DNA of 64,000 bases from Caldithrix sp. GTDB taxonomy: Bacteria > Zhuqueibacterota > Zhuqueibacteria > Thermofontimicrobiales > Sulfurfontimicrobiaceae. The number at the start of each line of letters is the position of its first letter. The stretch's first letter is position 1. A program made the position numbers and the translations under genes. Where the stretch lies: the NCBI GenBank assembly GCA_020722815.1, contig DYKB01000019.1:38139-102138 (forward strand), in the 5' to 3' direction. Of this stretch, positions 45,611 through 55,087 are shown in pieces. The notes below the pieces were generated by a model that was not told where the DNA came from, searched no databases, and saw nothing but the letters and a program-made list of their open reading frames with translations.

Positions 45611-46864
45611 TTAAGGTGATGTTGTAAAAGAAAACGAAAATTGTTCGCCTAATCCCTGGCCTGTAAGCGTCTGACAATTTGAATTAATCATTATCTGATA
45701 GAACGTTTGTGGATGCAGTCGTTCTGTCGGAACAAAACGGACTTTCGAATAACTTTCCCATTGAAAAGTGCCAGCCGTCGCCGGTGCAATTTGAAAAGCC
45801 TGTTGAACGGTTTGTTGATTCATTTCTGCATTAAAAGCAAATGAAATCGCGGTACCGCGCTCAACATAATTTGCACCATTCTGGGGAAAATTATAAATAA
45901 CACGTGCCGTTTCTGTTCGGAAATAAAAAATAAATGGGACCGTCAGTCGCTTACCAAAAATATCCTGAATTGACATCTCCAAACGAACCGAGTAATCGGT
46001 TTCCGGAGCGAAAAAGCTACCCGGCGTAAAAATAACGGTTTTATTATCAACCCAATTTAAATCACCCAGTATTGATGGATTGATCAATAAGCCATTTTTA
46101 AGAGAATTTTTATCGACAACACTATTAAAATTAAAAAGCAGCCCACTTTGCGTACTGACACCGACAGTACCATTTAATGGGTTTGTCCGAACTATTTTTA
46201 GCGGTGTTGTTGAAAACGAAATAACATAATTAAATGCCAGATTTTCATTAGATTTCGTTTTGGCAGAGGTCGAAAGTATCACCTGATAACTCGTCGAAGG
46301 AACGAGCTGCGGTTCAGGGATAAAGGACATTTCAGTTTCTTCGGCATTCCATTGAATATGTCCTTTTATCAACGGATTGATATTAAACGCTGCTTCAACG
46401 GAGCGTCGATCCATCGCTTGTGCAAATTTAAAAGTAATAATCCCCTCGACCGGGTAATCCATTTGGCCATTCCGTGGATTTGAATCACTGATTTGTTCCG
46501 GAAATGGCTTTAGCCAGATATCGCCGATTGCCGTTGTTGCACCTTCATAAACAGTAACATCATTTTCAGTATATTTTCCATAGCCATTGGCTTCAACATC
46601 TACCGAATAAACACCCGTTCGCAATTCATTTATTTTGAATCCCCCGGATGTGTCCACGGTGGTACTGGCGATGAGGGCCGTACCCTGTCGGGCACTTACA
46701 ATGACTGTATCTTCCTTCGGAAAAACACGGCCGGTAATACTACCAACGCCGGTATGAACCGATATTGGATCTTCCTGAATACAACCTGAAAATAAAAAGC
46801 TAAATATCAAGAATACGACAATTATCAGGCATTGTGATTTATTAAATTGGCTTTGGATTTTCAT
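45611..46864 (-). CDS. lipoprotein with carboxypeptidase-regulatory and three SbsA-type Ig-like domains
   Basis: A 417-aa lipoprotein: the signal ends in the lipobox FSGC (Cys about 28). Next is a carboxypeptidase-regulatory-like domain (about 40-117, GSITGRVFP and LRTGVYSVDVEANGYG), then three Big_5/SbsA Ig-like domains (about 120-215, 217-310, 312-417), each opening with a NPxNG turn and a TF-F-F-A-x-M-D segment. Likely a surface or periplasmic adhesin-like scaffold. It is the promoter-proximal gene in front of sppA, with a TTGACA-N17-TTAATT promoter on this strand about 150 nt upstream. Confidence 0.88.
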   Translation of the reverse strand: MKIQSQFNKSQCLIIVVFLIFSFLFSGCIQEDPISVHTGVGSITGRVFPKEDTVIVSARQGTALIASTTVDTSGGFKINELRTGVYSVDVEANGYGKYTENDVTVYEGATTAIGDIWLKPFPEQISDSNPRNGQMDYPVEGIITFKFAQAMDRRSVEAAFNINPLIKGHIQWNAEETEMSFIPEPQLVPSTSYQVILSTSAKTKSNENLAFNYVISFSTTPLKIVRTNPLNGTVGVSTQSGLLFNFNSVVDKNSLKNGLLINPSILGDLNWVDNKTVIFTPGSFFAPETDYSVRLEMSIQDIFGKRLTVPFIFYFRTETARVIYNFPQNGANYVERGTAISFAFNAEMNQQTVQQAFQIAPATAGTFQWESYSKVRFVPTERLHPQTFYQIMINSNCQTLTGQGLGEQFSFSFTTSP

Positions 46865-47035
46865 ATTTTAAACTCCAGGAAATAAAGAGTCGGGAAAGAT
46901 ATTTAAGCTACTGATTTTAATCGAGATAATCTTTAAATTACCCTAACTCACTTTTTATTAAGGGATTAAAAATCATCTAAAATCAATCCAAAAGCCAAAA
47001 TTATGCCATTTTAAAAGATGAAATTCACTTATTTC

Positions 47036-47064
47036 AATTAAATAATAATTTTAGTAAATGTCAA
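47036..47064 (-). promoter_or_regulatory. promoter candidate for the Ig-lipoprotein/sppA operon
   Basis: On the minus strand, TTGACA (47064-47059), 17-bp spacer, TTAATT (47041-47036). The -10 is weaker than the TATATT seen elsewhere. Confidence 0.4.
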
Positions 47065-47469
47065 GTTGAAAATTTGAAAAAGTGGCTTAGGTCATTGTTG
47101 GATATTCGAATTTGATGACAGCAGGAGAAGCTTGACCCTGAATTTTATTAATTTGAGGGATTTAAATAAGGGAATTCCTTGTTTGTAGATAGGTGTTGTC
47201 ATTTTTAATAAAGCATGCCGAATTTGATTCGACACGGTACTCTGGATAATCAGGTTTGTTTGATTTAAAGCCCGGGGGATTTTTCGCGTTGCCCGAACGA
47301 TTTTATAAAGTTGCGAATTTAGATGGTATTTTGAGTAAATGCTTTTTTCAAATAGTCAACATGTTGATTTTGCTGATGAATTTTAGCGTTGTTTTCAGCA
47401 TCCTTTGAAAGAGAGTGACGCTTTTTTCAATTTTTTTCAATTTTCTGGGAAAAAGTTGCATTTAGGTGC

Positions 47470-47498
47470 TTGACAACCCGGAAAATAATTGTTATATT
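47470..47498 (+). promoter_or_regulatory. consensus sigma-70-type promoter upstream of the sigma factor
   Basis: TTGACA at 47470-47475, 17-bp spacer, TATATT at 47493-47498; predicted start near 47505. One of the two strongest matches in the window, yet 680 nt from the next coding start. Confidence 0.68.
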
Positions 47499-48176
47499 TT
47501 ATTAAGTTGCCGCGTGAAGATTTGCAAAATTTTCGATTGGAATTGAAACAAAGCGGCTACCGGGATCAATTGGTTCGTTTTGGTAATTTCACGTTATCTC
47601 ATTCCCAGAGTATCCTTTCAGGCTTTATCGGGGCAGTGGGAAAAATGTAAAAAAAATGTCATATAAATGAAATTTTAAAAATTTAATGAAACTTTATATG
47701 ATGAAGTGAGTTAATATGGGAATGTAAAATTAAAGGAACCTTCTTTAAATGCCATAGATGGGTTCTCAAGATTCAGGATGCGGTGGGGTGGTCGTGTGAC
47801 GTATTAACTATTTATCCTGTTTTAGTCAAAAGCCTGAAAACCTGTCAAGAGTTTTTCTCTTCCCCGACAGAAATGATTGTTAATCAGCCGGAAAACGTAA
47901 GATACAAAAAATTCCGACAGATTACAAATTAAAAATTTGTAATTATTTTACGGTGCATCACGTGGATGATTTGCAATCTTTTTACAATGGTTTTCAGGAT
48001 TTTTTTTCTTTTAACCATGATGTCCTGAAATACCATCATTCATTGAAATAATTATTTTCTATTTTTTTATAGATAACGTATGCTGGTTCATTATCGATAA
48101 AGCGATGTAATATAAATTTTAAGGTAGTTATGTGTGAAGTTAATTTGGTTGGTTCATACTCAGTTGAAGGGGATGA

Positions 48177-49046
48177 ATGGAAACAATTATGACAAAAAAG
48201 AAGAAAAGACCAGAAGCGAGATCGAAACAATCTATTGAAAAATATTTGGAAGAGATTGGTGGTTATTCTCCTTTGTCGCCGGAAGAAGAGATTTACCTGG
48301 CCCGACGAATTAAAAAAGGTGACGATATTGCATTGGATAAATTGGTCAAAGCAAATCTTCGATTCGTGATTAGTGTTGCAAAAGAATATCAAGGGCAGGG
48401 TCTTCCCTTACAGGATTTAATTAGTGAAGGCAATTTAGGATTAATAAAAGCCGCGCAGCGATTTGATGAAACCCGTGGTTTTAAATTTATCTCCTATGCG
48501 GTCTGGTGGATTCGTCAATCGATTCTTCAGGCCTTGGCAGAACAATCCCGCGTGGTGCGTTTACCATTGAATCGAGTCGGGGCAATTAATAAAGTTGGTC
48601 GCGCACTAGAAGAGTTGGAAAAAGAGTTTGGTCGCGAACCAAGCATGGATGAAATTGCTGATAAAATGGCGATGACTTCTTTTGAAGTGGCGGATGTGTT
48701 AAAAACTTCAGCCCGGCATTTATCGCTGGATGAACCTTTTAAAGAAGATGATGGTAATAGTCTGTTAGATGTCATTGAAAGTGATCGCTACAAACCACCA
48801 GATGGTTCATTGATGCAGGAATCTTTACGTGTTGAGGTCGAAAAAGTCCTGGCTACCTTAAAGCCGCGAGAAGCAGAAATTATTCGGCTCTACTTCGGTC
48901 TCGAAGGCGATCGGCCGTTGACGCTGGAAGAGATTGGCGAATATTTTAAATTGACTCGTGAACGCGTTCGTCAGATTAAAGAAAAGGCATTACGACGATT
49001 ACGACATCGATCACGTTTGGAGCCTTTACGAAAATATTTGGGGTAA
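48177..49046 (+). CDS. rpoD: RNA polymerase primary-type sigma factor (RpoD/SigA family)
   Basis: A 289-aa sigma-70 factor. It has region 1.2 ([16 protein letters not shown]), region 2 with the core-binding and -10-melting block (LIQEGN-like [36 protein letters not shown]), region 3 ([15 protein letters not shown]) and region 4.2 ([20 protein letters not shown]). The short length without region 1.1 or a non-conserved insert matches the primary sigma factors of Bacteroidota/Chlorobiota relatives. ATG 48177 has GAAGGGG just upstream; ATG 48189 is an alternative. No partner such as dnaG precedes it. Other SigA-like paralogues may exist elsewhere, so housekeeping status is inference. Confidence 0.88.
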   Translation: METIMTKKKKRPEARSKQSIEKYLEEIGGYSPLSPEEEIYLARRIKKGDDIALDKLVKANLRFVISVAKEYQGQGLPLQDLISEGNLGLIKAAQRFDETRGFKFISYAVWWIRQSILQALAEQSRVVRLPLNRVGAINKVGRALEELEKEFGREPSMDEIADKMAMTSFEVADVLKTSARHLSLDEPFKEDDGNSLLDVIESDRYKPPDGSLMQESLRVEVEKVLATLKPREAEIIRLYFGLEGDRPLTLEEIGEYFKLTRERVRQIKEKALRRLRHRSRLEPLRKYLG

Positions 49047-49143
49047 TGAGGAGATTTTTCGTCGCCTTTGTGATTTTAACTCCATTTTACCGCATAAAAT
49101 TGTTCATGTCCTGAATTTCATAATCTTAATTCTCACTTTAATA

Positions 49144-49842
49144 ATGCCGATAACTGCTTTACTTTTTGATGTCCATCGAACACTGGTCGATGACAGTGGT
49201 TTTCCTAAAGAGTATATCTGGCCATTGATTGAAGCAACCAATGGCCGGATCGACCTTGCTTCATATTATCATCGTTATCATCAATTAGGTCAGGAGTTGT
49301 TCGATTGGCCGGCAATTAAACCGTTTATTAAAATTCGTCAAATGCATCGGCAACGACTCGCTATTCTTTATCAGGAATATGGTGTGCAGCGCGACCTGGA
49401 CGCGGATTTAAATTATTTATGGTCACGCATGGGTACCTGCCAGATTTATCCGGATGTTTTTGAAATTATTCCGCGATTGAAAGCACATTATAAAATCAGT
49501 TTACTTACCAATGCGGATAATGATGATCCACTGGTTCAAATTTTATTGTCCAATGGATTCACCTTTGATGCGGTGATGACTTCTGAAATGGTCGGGAGTT
49601 ATAAACCGGAGGCACTTATTTTTCATGAAATGTTAAAATTGATGAATTTGAATCCAAACGAAGTGCTGGTAATTGGCGATTCCCCGGTTTCGGACATTCA
49701 GGGTGCCCGAAATGCGAATTTAAAGGTTGTCTGGCTAAATCGTCCTCGAACACCTCTCCCTAAAAATTTACCGAATCCTGATTTTGAAATACATCATTTG
49801 GCAGAACTTTTACCAATTCTGGATATTTTAAATTCCAATTGA
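49144..49842 (+). CDS. HAD-superfamily hydrolase with atypical motif I
   Basis: A 232-aa HAD protein with helical cap. Motif I reads LLFDVHRTLVD: the nucleophile Asp is present, but the second Asp of DxD is His and the usual Gly-Thr is Arg-Thr. Motif II is LLTNAD, motif III the lysine in SYKPEALIF, motif IV GDSPVSDIQGARNA. Loss of the general acid is more typical of dehalogenase-type than phosphatase-type members. The frame is open back into the sigma-factor gene (48958); ATG 49144 gives the normal N-terminus though no ribosome-binding site is visible. It precedes yjbQ by 12 bp. Confidence 0.8.
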   Translation: MPITALLFDVHRTLVDDSGFPKEYIWPLIEATNGRIDLASYYHRYHQLGQELFDWPAIKPFIKIRQMHRQRLAILYQEYGVQRDLDADLNYLWSRMGTCQIYPDVFEIIPRLKAHYKISLLTNADNDDPLVQILLSNGFTFDAVMTSEMVGSYKPEALIFHEMLKLMNLNPNEVLVIGDSPVSDIQGARNANLKVVWLNRPRTPLPKNLPNPDFEIHHLAELLPILDILNSN

Positions 49843-49854
49843 AGGAGGATCAAC

Positions 49855-50268
49855 ATGAAATCATATACTGAATATCTCTGGTTCAATACCCAAACCAAAC
49901 GCGATTTTATCAATATAACCCCCCAGGTTGAAAGCGCCTTACGGAAAAGCGGGATAAAAGAAGGCTTTGCCTTGGTTTCCGCCATGCACATTACCGCGGG
50001 TGTCTATGTCAATGATGCTGAAAGTGGGCTCATTCAGGATATTGCGGAATGGTTGGAAAAGATTGCGCCAGAAGGCCCGTTCTATCATCACCACCATACC
50101 GGTGAAGATAATGGTGATGCCCATTTGAAAAGCCTGTTAATCGGACATGAAGTGATTATTCCCATTACCGAAGGCCGGCTGGATTTTGGACCCTGGCAAC
50201 AGGTTTATTATGCTGAATTTGACGGGATGCGCCGAAAAAGAGTAATTTTAAAACTGATTGGTGAGTAA
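49855..50268 (+). CDS. YjbQ-family (UPF0047) secondary thiamine-phosphate synthase-like enzyme
   Basis: A 137-aa YjbQ/UPF0047 protein. Diagnostic segments are [18 protein letters not shown], the [16 protein letters not shown] metal-binding histidine run and [22 protein letters not shown]. coli YjbQ has weak thiamine-phosphate synthase activity; the physiological role is still open. A perfect AAGGAGG precedes the ATG. It sits between a HAD gene and nadE, 6 bp from the latter, so the three are probably co-transcribed. Confidence 0.93.
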   Translation: MKSYTEYLWFNTQTKRDFINITPQVESALRKSGIKEGFALVSAMHITAGVYVNDAESGLIQDIAEWLEKIAPEGPFYHHHHTGEDNGDAHLKSLLIGHEVIIPITEGRLDFGPWQQVYYAEFDGMRRKRVILKLIGE

Positions 50269-50274
50269 AACCCT

Positions 50275-52020
50275 ATGGAGCAGAAAAAAGTTAGAATCGG
50301 AATTGCGCAAATAAATACAATTGTCGGCGATATAAAGGGAAATTGCGATCTTATTCTCAAACAGATGGCAATTGCTGCCGAAAAATCTGTTGATATTTTA
50401 CTTTTCCCTGAATTGACAGTGACTGGCTATCCTCCCGAGGATTTACTGTTTAAAGAAAGTTTTATTGAAGCGAACCTGGATGCCGTGAATTTAATCCGGC
50501 AGCAAACGGGAGAAATGATCGTTATTGTTGGCTTTGTGGATAAGATGGGTGATAAATATTACAACGCGGCTGCGATTATCTATAACAGCCAGATTATCGC
50601 CCGTTATCATAAAATTGCTTTACCCAATTATGGTGTTTTCGATGAAAAACGCTATTTTGAACCGGGTAATCAGTTATTTTCCCTCAACTGGAATGGTATC
50701 AAGCTGGGTTTAACGATTTGCGAAGATATTTGGGCAGATTTAAACTTACTGGATGCCCTGGTTTTCTTAAATGATGTTCAGATTATTCTGAATATTTCGG
50801 CGTCTCCCTTTCATGTGGGAAAACGAAAAGTTCGGGAGCAACTGATCACCAATCTTGCCCTTTCCAAACGTGTAAAATTGGTTTATAACAATTTAATTGG
50901 GGGACAGGATGAACTTATTTTTGATGGCCAGAGTCTGGTGAGTGATGAAAATGGACAGATACTCCATCGGAATTTACCTTTTCAGGAAGATTTTTTCGTT
51001 ATTGATCTTGAGGTGGAAAAGGTGAATCAAATCCGACTCAAAGATAAAGCCTTTTTGGCGAAGAAAGATGTTTTTTTATCAACTTTTCCCATTAAAGAAA
51101 TTCGGTTGGAAACCAAACAGACCAATTCTTCCCCAATATCACTGCCGGACTTTCAATTACGGGAACTGGATAATTTGGCGGAGGTATATCAAGCCTTGGT
51201 GTTGGGAACGCGTGATTATACGCTTAAAAACGGTTTTCAAAAGGTTGTTTTGGGTCTGAGTGGCGGCATCGATTCCGCGCTTTGTGCAATAATTGCCGTC
51301 GATGCGCTGGGTGCGGAAAATGTCATTGGCGTGGCGATGCCATCGCAATATTCTTCTGAACATAGTGTAAAAGATGCACAAAAATTAGTTGAAAATTTAA
51401 ATTGCAAGTTTTATATTATACCTATTCAATCAACTTATCAATCGTATCAAGAAATGCTAGCGGATGTCTTTCATGATTTATCCGAAGACGTAACGGAAGA
51501 AAATATTCAGGCGCGTATCCGGGGAAATATTATTATGGCCCTGTCCAACAAATTTGGCTGGCTAGCCCTCACGACCGGGAATAAGAGTGAAGTCAGTGTG
51601 GGCTATTGTACGCTTTATGGTGATATGGTTGGTGGTTTCGCGATTATTAAAGATGTGCCCAAAACAATGGTTTATCAATTGGCCCGGTATCGAAATCAGG
51701 TGGCCAACCGTTTTCTAATTCCAGAGAACACCCTGATTAAAGCCCCTTCAGCCGAATTACGTCCGGGTCAATTTGATGAAGATAGTCTTCCAAAATATGC
51801 TTTATTGGATAAAATTTTGGAAGCGTATATTGAGCTCAATTTTGAGGTAAATAAAATTATTGCCCTTGGATATCCGGAAGACGTTGTCCGTGACGTCATT
51901 CGGCTGGTTGATAAAAGCGAGTATAAACGCCGACAAAGCGCACCAGGGATTAAGATTACCCCCCGCGCGTTTGGAAAAGACCGTCGGATGCCTTTAACAA
52001 ATAAATATCATCATCAATAA
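50275..52020 (+). CDS. nadE: glutamine-dependent NAD+ synthetase
   Basis: A 581-aa two-domain enzyme making NAD+ from deamido-NAD+, glutamine and ATP. The N-terminal nitrilase-type glutaminase domain shows the Glu-Lys-Cys triad: LLFPELTVTGYPPEDLL (Glu), YHKIALPNYGVFDE (Lys) and LTICEDIWAD (Cys). The C-terminal synthetase domain shows the P-loop-like LGLSGGIDSALC, NKSEVSVGYCTLYGDMVGGF and the C-terminal RRQSAPGIKITPRAFGKDRR. Length is normal. It is coupled to yjbQ and followed after 24 bp by the SH3-domain gene. Confidence 0.95.
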   Translation: MEQKKVRIGIAQINTIVGDIKGNCDLILKQMAIAAEKSVDILLFPELTVTGYPPEDLLFKESFIEANLDAVNLIRQQTGEMIVIVGFVDKMGDKYYNAAAIIYNSQIIARYHKIALPNYGVFDEKRYFEPGNQLFSLNWNGIKLGLTICEDIWADLNLLDALVFLNDVQIILNISASPFHVGKRKVREQLITNLALSKRVKLVYNNLIGGQDELIFDGQSLVSDENGQILHRNLPFQEDFFVIDLEVEKVNQIRLKDKAFLAKKDVFLSTFPIKEIRLETKQTNSSPISLPDFQLRELDNLAEVYQALVLGTRDYTLKNGFQKVVLGLSGGIDSALCAIIAVDALGAENVIGVAMPSQYSSEHSVKDAQKLVENLNCKFYIIPIQSTYQSYQEMLADVFHDLSEDVTEENIQARIRGNIIMALSNKFGWLALTTGNKSEVSVGYCTLYGDMVGGFAIIKDVPKTMVYQLARYRNQVANRFLIPENTLIKAPSAELRPGQFDEDSLPKYALLDKILEAYIELNFEVNKIIALGYPEDVVRDVIRLVDKSEYKRRQSAPGIKITPRAFGKDRRMPLTNKYHHQ

Positions 52021-52044
52021 AATTAACAAGTTGGGGGCAAGTGC

Positions 52045-54150
52045 GTGAAACTAATTTATAAAAATGTTATCTTCTTGGCAATCCTGATTTTTTTAACCTG
52101 TCAACCACCGGCGCCTCCTGTGGGCGGCGAAGCTCGCGGGAGTTTGACACCAATCAGAATGACAGTGATTTATAGTGAACCAAATACGAATAGTCATCAA
52201 ATCGCCACGGTAAATGAAGGTACGGAACTCATTTTGCTTTATCAGCAGGGCGAGTGGTATAAAGTGCAAATGCCGAATAATCAGGCCGGCTGGATTCATA
52301 GTACGGTTGTGCGAAAAACCACTTATGGCCGGGGTACCATTTTGACGGAAGATGTCCAGTTACGCCCCCGTCCTCGGGAGAATGCGCCGGTTCTTCAAAT
52401 CTTGCCAGCCGGGACAAAAGTTCTGGTGCTGCAGGAACAGGCTGACTGGATAATGCTTCAGAAAGAAAATTCCAAAACCATGGGCTGGGCATCGCAACGC
52501 GAATACCGTAAAGCCAGTCGAAGTACCACCTCAACCAGCAGTTCCGGAGATATAAAAACCAGTCGGGTGGTGGATTGTTCTAAATATTCTTACGGGAATG
52601 TTTACATTATCACAAATTCTGAAATTAATCTACGGGTTGGACCTTCAACCGGCTACGAATCATTAGGCCTTTTGAAAAAAGGCACCGCGCTCGGATGGAT
52701 GCGAACTGAAGGAGATTGGTATTACGTACAGGTAACCAATAGCCTGCAACGGGGTTATATTCATAAATCAGGAATCGTCATCCGGTCCGATAAAATTGAA
52801 TCCAATCAGGAATGTAACGTTCGGTACTATCCTGCTGTCAGTTGTGATCCACCGACTGATAGAATTCCCAAAAATACCTCTCTGCAGGTACTGGATTCAC
52901 AGGATGATTGGTACCTGGTAGAAACGCCGCGGAATGAACTCGCCTGGATCCGATCTGATGTAACAAATCGGCCAATCTCATCGGTTGGAATTTCCGGTAA
53001 ATCAAATTTTGGCCTGTATTTTACCAATAAAGTTACGAATTTGAATACGTCAACGGGAATTGGTGCCCGACCGATGCAAGCCCTGCCTGCCGGGCAGATG
53101 GTGGAACTGGTATCTGATAAAAATGCTGGCTGGTACCAGGTCTCTGTCGGGAATCAGACCGGTTACGTCCCCGTTGAGGATATTATCAGTATTTCCGGAA
53201 AATATGTCATGACGAATAGCCGCGCCCAATTACAAATGGAACCATCAAAAAATTCCAGCACCTTGGCTTCAATTCCAGCCGGGAGTTTTGCCCTCTTAAC
53301 ACAGGTTGTAAAAAATTGGTGTAATATTAAAATCGGGACAAATAATGGTTGGATTGAGGCTGCTTACCTGGTCCCCCAAAAATTTCACTCCATTTTTGTC
53401 TTTAGAGAAGGAGCCAATGGTTATGCTGATACGCGACAGAATAGTGCCTCGATTGTTAAGCATCAACGTGGTGATGAAATTTATTTCTTTGAAGAGAAAA
53501 ATGGTTGGTATAATTATCGCTTTTATAATACCAATGCCGCATCCTGGATTAATAAGTCGGTTGTTATGCCCCCCCAATATGGGTACGGTATGGCAATTGA
53601 ACGAAGTATTATTTATGAAGGACCGAATACACAATATTCGCAGGTAGTTGAACGATTGAATGGGGGAGAAGACATCCCGCTTTTACAATTTGTGAATAAT
53701 TGGTATCAGATAATGGTCCCGCGTCGTCTATTGATGGGGTGGGTCCCGGCGAAGAGCATTAAGCCGGCGACGTTTAAACCATTAATTGTGATCAAAGAAA
53801 CAAAACTTCGAAATCGAAATGCGACCAGTGGTAGTGCTCTCAGTAATTTGATTGCCGGTACCGAATTAACCGAATTTTATATGATTAATGATTGGCATTA
53901 TGTTCGTGCCCCCGGAAAAGGATCCGGATGGTTGTATGGTTTCGTAAAACGCGATGATGTTGTCACCCCGTCCATCGTAAAAATTACATTAAGTAGTCCG
54001 GAAACAATCTATTATGGCCCTGGTGAAGACTATGCACAAAAAGGGACTATTGAACGGGGTGCTTTTGTTGAAGTTATCGATTATGATGGTGAATGGAAAC
54101 AGATCCAACGAATGGGAGAGGTTGGCTGGATAAAAATTCAATTCCGATAA
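52045..54150 (+). CDS. exported protein with ten bacterial SH3 domains
   Basis: A 701-aa protein that begins at GTG 52045, with GGGGG 7 nt upstream. The N-terminus is hydrophobic and ends in LTCQPPAP, a near-lipobox with Thr before Cys. The rest is an array of about ten SH3b domains of roughly 60 residues, each with the W-Y-x-V and G-W-I/V end signature (for example GEWYKVQ...GWIHS, GDWYYVQ...GYIHK, GEWKQIQ...GWIKI). There is no catalytic domain. SH3b arrays bind peptidoglycan or peptide ligands, so cell-wall or surface binding is likely. It converges with a LysM gene 26 bp away. Confidence 0.9.
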   Translation: MKLIYKNVIFLAILIFLTCQPPAPPVGGEARGSLTPIRMTVIYSEPNTNSHQIATVNEGTELILLYQQGEWYKVQMPNNQAGWIHSTVVRKTTYGRGTILTEDVQLRPRPRENAPVLQILPAGTKVLVLQEQADWIMLQKENSKTMGWASQREYRKASRSTTSTSSSGDIKTSRVVDCSKYSYGNVYIITNSEINLRVGPSTGYESLGLLKKGTALGWMRTEGDWYYVQVTNSLQRGYIHKSGIVIRSDKIESNQECNVRYYPAVSCDPPTDRIPKNTSLQVLDSQDDWYLVETPRNELAWIRSDVTNRPISSVGISGKSNFGLYFTNKVTNLNTSTGIGARPMQALPAGQMVELVSDKNAGWYQVSVGNQTGYVPVEDIISISGKYVMTNSRAQLQMEPSKNSSTLASIPAGSFALLTQVVKNWCNIKIGTNNGWIEAAYLVPQKFHSIFVFREGANGYADTRQNSASIVKHQRGDEIYFFEEKNGWYNYRFYNTNAASWINKSVVMPPQYGYGMAIERSIIYEGPNTQYSQVVERLNGGEDIPLLQFVNNWYQIMVPRRLLMGWVPAKSIKPATFKPLIVIKETKLRNRNATSGSALSNLIAGTELTEFYMINDWHYVRAPGKGSGWLYGFVKRDDVVTPSIVKITLSSPETIYYGPGEDYAQKGTIERGAFVEVIDYDGEWKQIQRMGEVGWIKIQFR

Positions 54151-54176
54151 GAAAAAAAATCATGAATTATCCAACA

Positions 54177-54671
54177 TTATGAACGCGGAATCCAGATTTT
54201 CTGGCCGGGACGAATATCGTTTACGTCATAAATTCCGTTAATATCTTTAATACGACGCCAGGAGATGCCATAAATCGTTCCCAGCGTGATCAGGGTTTCT
54301 CCATTCCGTACCACATGGACGCTCGTGTCGCTGATTGGATCGGGTGTATCGCCAGACTCACGAATCTCCTCTTCATTGAAAAGGTCCTCAATTCGTTCCT
54401 CATTGCGATGATAATACCGCAGTTGTCTTTCCGGATATTCCTGTCGCTCCGGTTGATAGTCGTTTGGCGGTAGATACTGAATTGCATTTCGATCCGGGTA
54501 TTGATTTATATCTGTATCGACAAATCGAATGACATTATTGGCTGTCACCGAACTCACCAGTTTTGAATAATTGATGTTAATCTGGCCGGTAATTATTTCC
54601 TCATTACGCAGGTGATTTATAACCGCATTGAAAATAAAGATACCTAACAGAACTTTCATCCATGATTTCAT
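54177..54671 (-). CDS. LysM-domain envelope protein
   Basis: A 164-aa protein with an N-terminal hydrophobic anchor (about 4-18), a charged, Asn/Glu/Arg-rich middle (about 50-110) and one C-terminal LysM domain (about 117-163: HVVRNGETLITLG, ISWRRIKDINGI, IRPGQKIWIP). LysM binds glycan strands of peptidoglycan. ATG 54671 follows AAGGAG with 7-nt spacing; the GTG at 54677 is too close to that site. It is convergent with the SH3-array gene, giving two peptidoglycan-binding-type proteins side by side. Confidence 0.88.
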   Translation of the reverse strand: MKSWMKVLLGIFIFNAVINHLRNEEIITGQININYSKLVSSVTANNVIRFVDTDINQYPDRNAIQYLPPNDYQPERQEYPERQLRYYHRNEERIEDLFNEEEIRESGDTPDPISDTSVHVVRNGETLITLGTIYGISWRRIKDINGIYDVNDIRPGQKIWIPRS

Positions 54672-55087
54672 TTGCACGCTCCTTTTTTTACAATTCTTCC
54701 CTTGATTTGTAAAGTATTTTTGATTAAACTAACACTGCTTGTCATGATGGATATTGAATTTCAAAATCGCAAATTGTATACCATGAAAAAATGAAAATGC
54801 TTGTCAGGAAATATGAGAAATACGTCAGACGTTTTATGATAAAAAATTAATTTATTTTGAAACGCTTACTTTTGAAAATAACAAAAATGAAGTTACATTT
54901 TTGATGTTTGGAAAAGTTTGATTCTATGATGGAAATTCTATTTTATCGCTATTTTTGAAGTAAAATGCTTTGATAAATAGGCGTATACATTTATTTTTTG
55001 TATGAGTGTTAATCTTATGAAACTTTTTAATTAACTTTCGTATTTAAATACCAGCTTAATCTCTTTATTTATTTAACGGAGGAGAAA
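54672..55087. other. divergent intergenic region without visible genes
   Basis: About 415 bp, strongly AT-rich, between the divergent LysM and Yip1-type genes. It must hold both promoters, but I cannot pick a convincing pair, and no repeat is visible. Confidence 0.4.

Larger units (their letters stand above)
46865..48176. other. 1.3-kb gene-free region upstream of the sigma factor
   Basis: No coding sequence is convincing. It contains a divergent promoter pair: minus-strand 47036-47064 for the lipoprotein operon and plus-strand 47470-47498 toward the sigma factor. The 680 nt between the second promoter and the sigma-factor start is a candidate long leader or independent noncoding RNA; I find no match to 6S, RNase P, tmRNA or SRP RNA landmarks. 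Confidence 0.55.

Noticed and set aside
47505..47700. 6S RNA or SRP RNA
   Set aside because: I could not build the long hairpin with central bubble of 6S RNA, and the conserved SRP apical loop words are absent.
48036..48392. 118-codon minus-strand frame over the sigma-factor start
   Set aside because: It is an antisense shadow of the sigma-factor gene.
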